A stretch of DNA of 64,000 nucleotides from the NCBI RefSeq assembly GCF_018598225.1, contig NZ_JAHESF010000011.1, forward strand, positions 124,001-188,000, written 5' to 3'. The position numbers and the translations under genes were made by a program. Under the pieces are notes generated by a model, which was not told where the DNA came from, did no database searches, and saw only the letters and a program-made list of their open reading frames with translations. Positions 61,309-64,000 of the stretch are shown here, in pieces. The stretch comes from Chryseosolibacter histidinae. GTDB taxonomy: Bacteria; Bacteroidota; Bacteroidia; Cytophagales; Cyclobacteriaceae. The first letter of the stretch is position 1. The number at the start of each line of letters is the position of its first letter.

Positions 61309-64000
61309 ATGAAGAGAATTCTATCTGGATTATTATGCGTCTGGATGCTGATCTCATTGCAGGTCTGGGCGCAGGAAAGACAGGTCACCGGTAAAGTAAC
61401 AGACAGTGAAGGAGCTTCACTTCCGGGTGTAAATGTACTGGTGAAGGGAACAACAGCAGGAACAGTGACCGATATAGAGGGGCGGTACACGCTGAGTGTG
61501 CCAGGGCCGAATGCCATTCTGGTGTTTACATTTATCGGTCTCGAATCGCAGGAAGTTGCTGTCAACGACCGGACGATGGTAGACGTATCGATGCTTGCAG
61601 ACGTGCAGCAGCTGACCGAAGTTGTTGTGACAGCACAGGGAATTGAACGTACCAAGAACGAGCTTCCTTATGCTGCTCAAAAAGTAACGGGCGATGAGCT
61701 CAACAAGACACGGGATGCGAACTTCCTGAACTCGCTTTCCGGAAAGGTCTCGGGTGTTCAGATCCAACGTAACAATGGGCTGGGTGGATCCACCAACGTG
61801 GTCATCCGCGGCTTCAAATCGTTGACTGGCAACAACCAGGCCCTGTTCGTTGTTGACGGCGTTCCGATCGACAACTCCAATACCAACGACGCTGACCAGG
61901 TGACAGGACGTGGCGGGTACGACTACGGAAACTACGGTGCAGACATCAATCCTGACGACATCGAATCCATCAACGTGCTGAAAGGCGCAGCAGCCACAGC
62001 GTTGTATGGGTCACGCGCTGCCAACGGTGTAGTGATGATCACCACGAAGAAAGGAACCCGCAAAGGTCTCGGCATCACGGTGAACACAGGTATGAACGTA
62101 GGTGTGCTTGACAAAAACACCTTTCCGGAATATCAGAACCGCTACGGTGCCGGGTATGGCGCTTATTATGTGGACCAGATCGGCACCGACGCCAATGGTA
62201 AGCCCATTTATTACGAGAGCCAGCCGGAATCCGATGCATTCGATCCGTTCTTCCTGAACCCGGATATCGACGGTGACGGCCAGCCCGACAAGGTAGTGCC
62301 CACTTCAGAAGATGCATCGTATGGCGCACCGTTCGATCCCAACCTGATGGTATACCACTGGGACGCGTTCGATCCTGAATCGCCTTTCTTCAACCAGCGC
62401 AAGCCATGGGTTGCCGCCAAGGACGGCCCTGAATCATTTCTCGAAACGCCCGTCTCCACTTCTCACAGCGTGCTGTTGGATGGTGGCGGAGATAAAGGGT
62501 ATTTCAAGATCGGTTACTCGCGCTCCGAAGACAAAGGCTTTCTGCCGAACAGCAAGCTGACGAAAGACTTTGTGAACTTCGGCGCCTCGTACGACGTGGT
62601 TGAAAAAGTCAAGGTATCCGTCGGCATGAACTTCACCCGCCAGGCAGGCAAAGGACGTTACGGCTCGGGTTACGATGACAAGAACGTGATGACCAACTTC
62701 AGACAATGGTGGCAAACCAACGTGGACGTTCAGGAACAGAAAGACGCTTATTTCAGGAACCGGAAAAATGTTACCTGGAACTGGGCCGATCCTTCAGATC
62801 TCGTTCCTATTTACTGGGACAACCCCTACTGGACCCGTCACGAGAATTACGAGACAGACGGACGGTCGCGCTACTTTGGCAACATCAGGCTCGATTACAA
62901 GATCGCAGACTGGATCAACCTCATGGGGCGTGTCTCGCTCGACTCGTATGATGAAAGACAGGAAGAAAGAGTTGCCGTGGGAAGCATCGGTGTTTCAAGG
63001 TATCGTCGTTTCAACCGTTCCTTCCGCGAATACAATTACGACCTGATGCTGAACATCGATCGCAAGCTAAGCGACGCCTTCATGTTACGCGCCGTGCTGG
63101 GAACGAATATCAGGAGAACAACCATTGAATCGGTGCTCGCGGAGACCAACGGCGGCCTCGTGGTGCCCCGGTACTACGCGCTGACCAATTCGAAGAGCGC
63201 GCTGACACCGCCCAAGGAAACATTTTCAGACCTGCAGGTAAACGGGATCTATGCCAACGCAACGATAGGGCTGCTCAACATGCTTTTTGTAGATCTTGCC
63301 CTGAGGCGCGACCAGGCTTCTTCTTTACCGGAGGCGCACAATGTATTCTACTATCCTTCGGCATCGGCAAGTTTTGTATTCTCGGAGCTGATCGGCGACA
63401 ACGATGTGCTGACGGGCGCCAAGCTGCGCCTGAACTATGCCGAGGTGGGAAATACAGCGCCCACCAGCAGCCTGCTGAACTACTTCGATAAGCCCGCACC
63501 TTTCGGCCAGGAGGCGTTGTTCTCAGTGACCCCTACGCGGAACAATCCCAACCTGAAGCCCGAGCGGACCAAGAGCTACGAAGCCGGCCTGGAGATGAAC
63601 TTCTTCGACAACCGCGCCGGTTTTGACCTTACGTTCTACCGGCAGAACACGGTAGACCAGATCATCCCGGTAAGCATTTCGCGGGCCACGGGATACAATG
63701 ACAAATACATCAACGCCGGCAACGTGCAGAACCAGGGCATCGAGCTTTCGGTGTTCGGCTCGCCGGTGAAAACCCCCAATTTCACGTGGACGGTGAACGT
63801 GAACTGGACGCGCAACCGGAACCTTGTAAAAGAGCTGTTCGATATTGAAAACCTGCAGCTCGGTTCCTTCCAGGGTGGCGTATCCATCAACGCTGCGCTG
63901 AAACAACCTTTCGGCACCATCCGCGGCAACGACTTCGTGTACGATGCCCAGGGAAGGAAGCTCGTGGACGAAGACGGCTACTACCAGATCTCGTCGACCT
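61309..64000 (+). CDS. SusC/RagA-type TonB-dependent receptor (3' end beyond window)
   Basis: About 897 codons are visible, without a stop. Signal peptide (ILSGLLCVWMLISLQVWAQ), carboxypeptidase-regulatory-like domain (GKVTDSEGASLPGVNVLVKG, TVTDIEGRYTLSVP), TonB-contact segment TEVVVTAQGI, plug with GKVSGVQIQRNNG, VVIRGFKSL and LKGAAATALYGSRAANGVVMITTKKG, then barrel strands (NPNLKPERTKSYEAGLEMNFFDNR is the typical late-barrel motif). It is the start of a second SusCD-type uptake operon; the substrate cannot be inferred. It diverges from an FtsX permease across 269 bases in which I see no clear promoter. Confidence 0.95.
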   Translation, partial: MKRILSGLLCVWMLISLQVWAQERQVTGKVTDSEGASLPGVNVLVKGTTAGTVTDIEGRYTLSVPGPNAILVFTFIGLESQEVAVNDRTMVDVSMLADVQQLTEVVVTAQGIERTKNELPYAAQKVTGDELNKTRDANFLNSLSGKVSGVQIQRNNGLGGSTNVVIRGFKSLTGNNQALFVVDGVPIDNSNTNDADQVTGRGGYDYGNYGADINPDDIESINVLKGAAATALYGSRAANGVVMITTKKGTRKGLGITVNTGMNVGVLDKNTFPEYQNRYGAGYGAYYVDQIGTDANGKPIYYESQPESDAFDPFFLNPDIDGDGQPDKVVPTSEDASYGAPFDPNLMVYHWDAFDPESPFFNQRKPWVAAKDGPESFLETPVSTSHSVLLDGGGDKGYFKIGYSRSEDKGFLPNSKLTKDFVNFGASYDVVEKVKVSVGMNFTRQAGKGRYGSGYDDKNVMTNFRQWWQTNVDVQEQKDAYFRNRKNVTWNWADPSDLVPIYWDNPYWTRHENYETDGRSRYFGNIRLDYKIADWINLMGRVSLDSYDERQEERVAVGSIGVSRYRRFNRSFREYNYDLMLNIDRKLSDAFMLRAVLGTNIRRTTIESVLAETNGGLVVPRYYALTNSKSALTPPKETFSDLQVNGIYANATIGLLNMLFVDLALRRDQASSLPEAHNVFYYPSASASFVFSELIGDNDVLTGAKLRLNYAEVGNTAPTSSLLNYFDKPAPFGQEALFSVTPTRNNPNLKPERTKSYEAGLEMNFFDNRAGFDLTFYRQNTVDQIIPVSISRATGYNDKYINAGNVQNQGIELSVFGSPVKTPNFTWTVNVNWTRNRNLVKELFDIENLQLGSFQGGVSINAALKQPFGTIRGNDFVYDAQGRKLVDEDGYYQISST

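Overview
The window comes from a Bacteroidota chromosome, most likely an environmental member of the Cytophagales (inference). The signs are two SusC-type TonB-dependent receptors and a SusD, type 9 secretion (T9SS) cargo with type A and type B sorting domains, a T9SS plug protein, DUF3276 and DUF4302 proteins, FtsX/MacB permeases with a prefix domain, and promoters of the TTG / TAnnTTTG kind. No rRNA, tRNA, phage, insertion sequence or CRISPR array was seen.

Bases 1-15,100 are mostly housekeeping genes: a DUF1080 hydrolase, a two-gene unit of a sugar-dehydrogenase lipoprotein and a papain-like peptidase, an ABC-F ATPase, an ECF sigma factor with an anti-sigma-like protein ending in an outer-membrane barrel, the T9SS plug protein, a solitary Cas6, YchF, a DUF3276 protein, a DUF58 protein, and a divergent ferredoxin / acyl-CoA reductase pair.

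Bases 15,100-27,500 hold one gene for a protein of about 4,120 residues. It has 15 PKD-like repeats, 12 repeats of a second family, 10 SprB-type repeats and a type B T9SS sorting domain, so it looks like a giant surface adhesin. A small membrane-anchored protein, SMC, and a YadA-head-like protein with an endosialidase-type chaperone and a type A sorting domain follow. The plug protein near 9 kb belongs to the machine expected to export both of these cargoes.

Bases 33,800-46,500 carry an FtsX permease, an SRAP (HMCES/YedK-type) protein, an 808-base regulatory gap with an 11-bp tandem array, and a nutrient-uptake operon: SusC, SusD, an HExxH metallohydrolase lipoprotein, a DUF4302 lipoprotein and a Calx-beta-like lipoprotein.

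Bases 46,600-64,000 carry a PadR regulator with two prefix-domain permeases, a tandem family of right-handed beta-helix lipoproteins (three full length, one reduced to its N-terminal cap), another FtsX permease and the start of a second SusC gene that runs off the window.

The least explained structure is intergenic. Short arrays of 7-bp units (GCCGGTT, AGCTGYG, CTCCTGA, TTGCCTA, TCCACGG, GGTACGA) lie immediately 3' of stop codons or terminators, often as inverted pairs, together with an 11-bp array and several dispersed palindromes.
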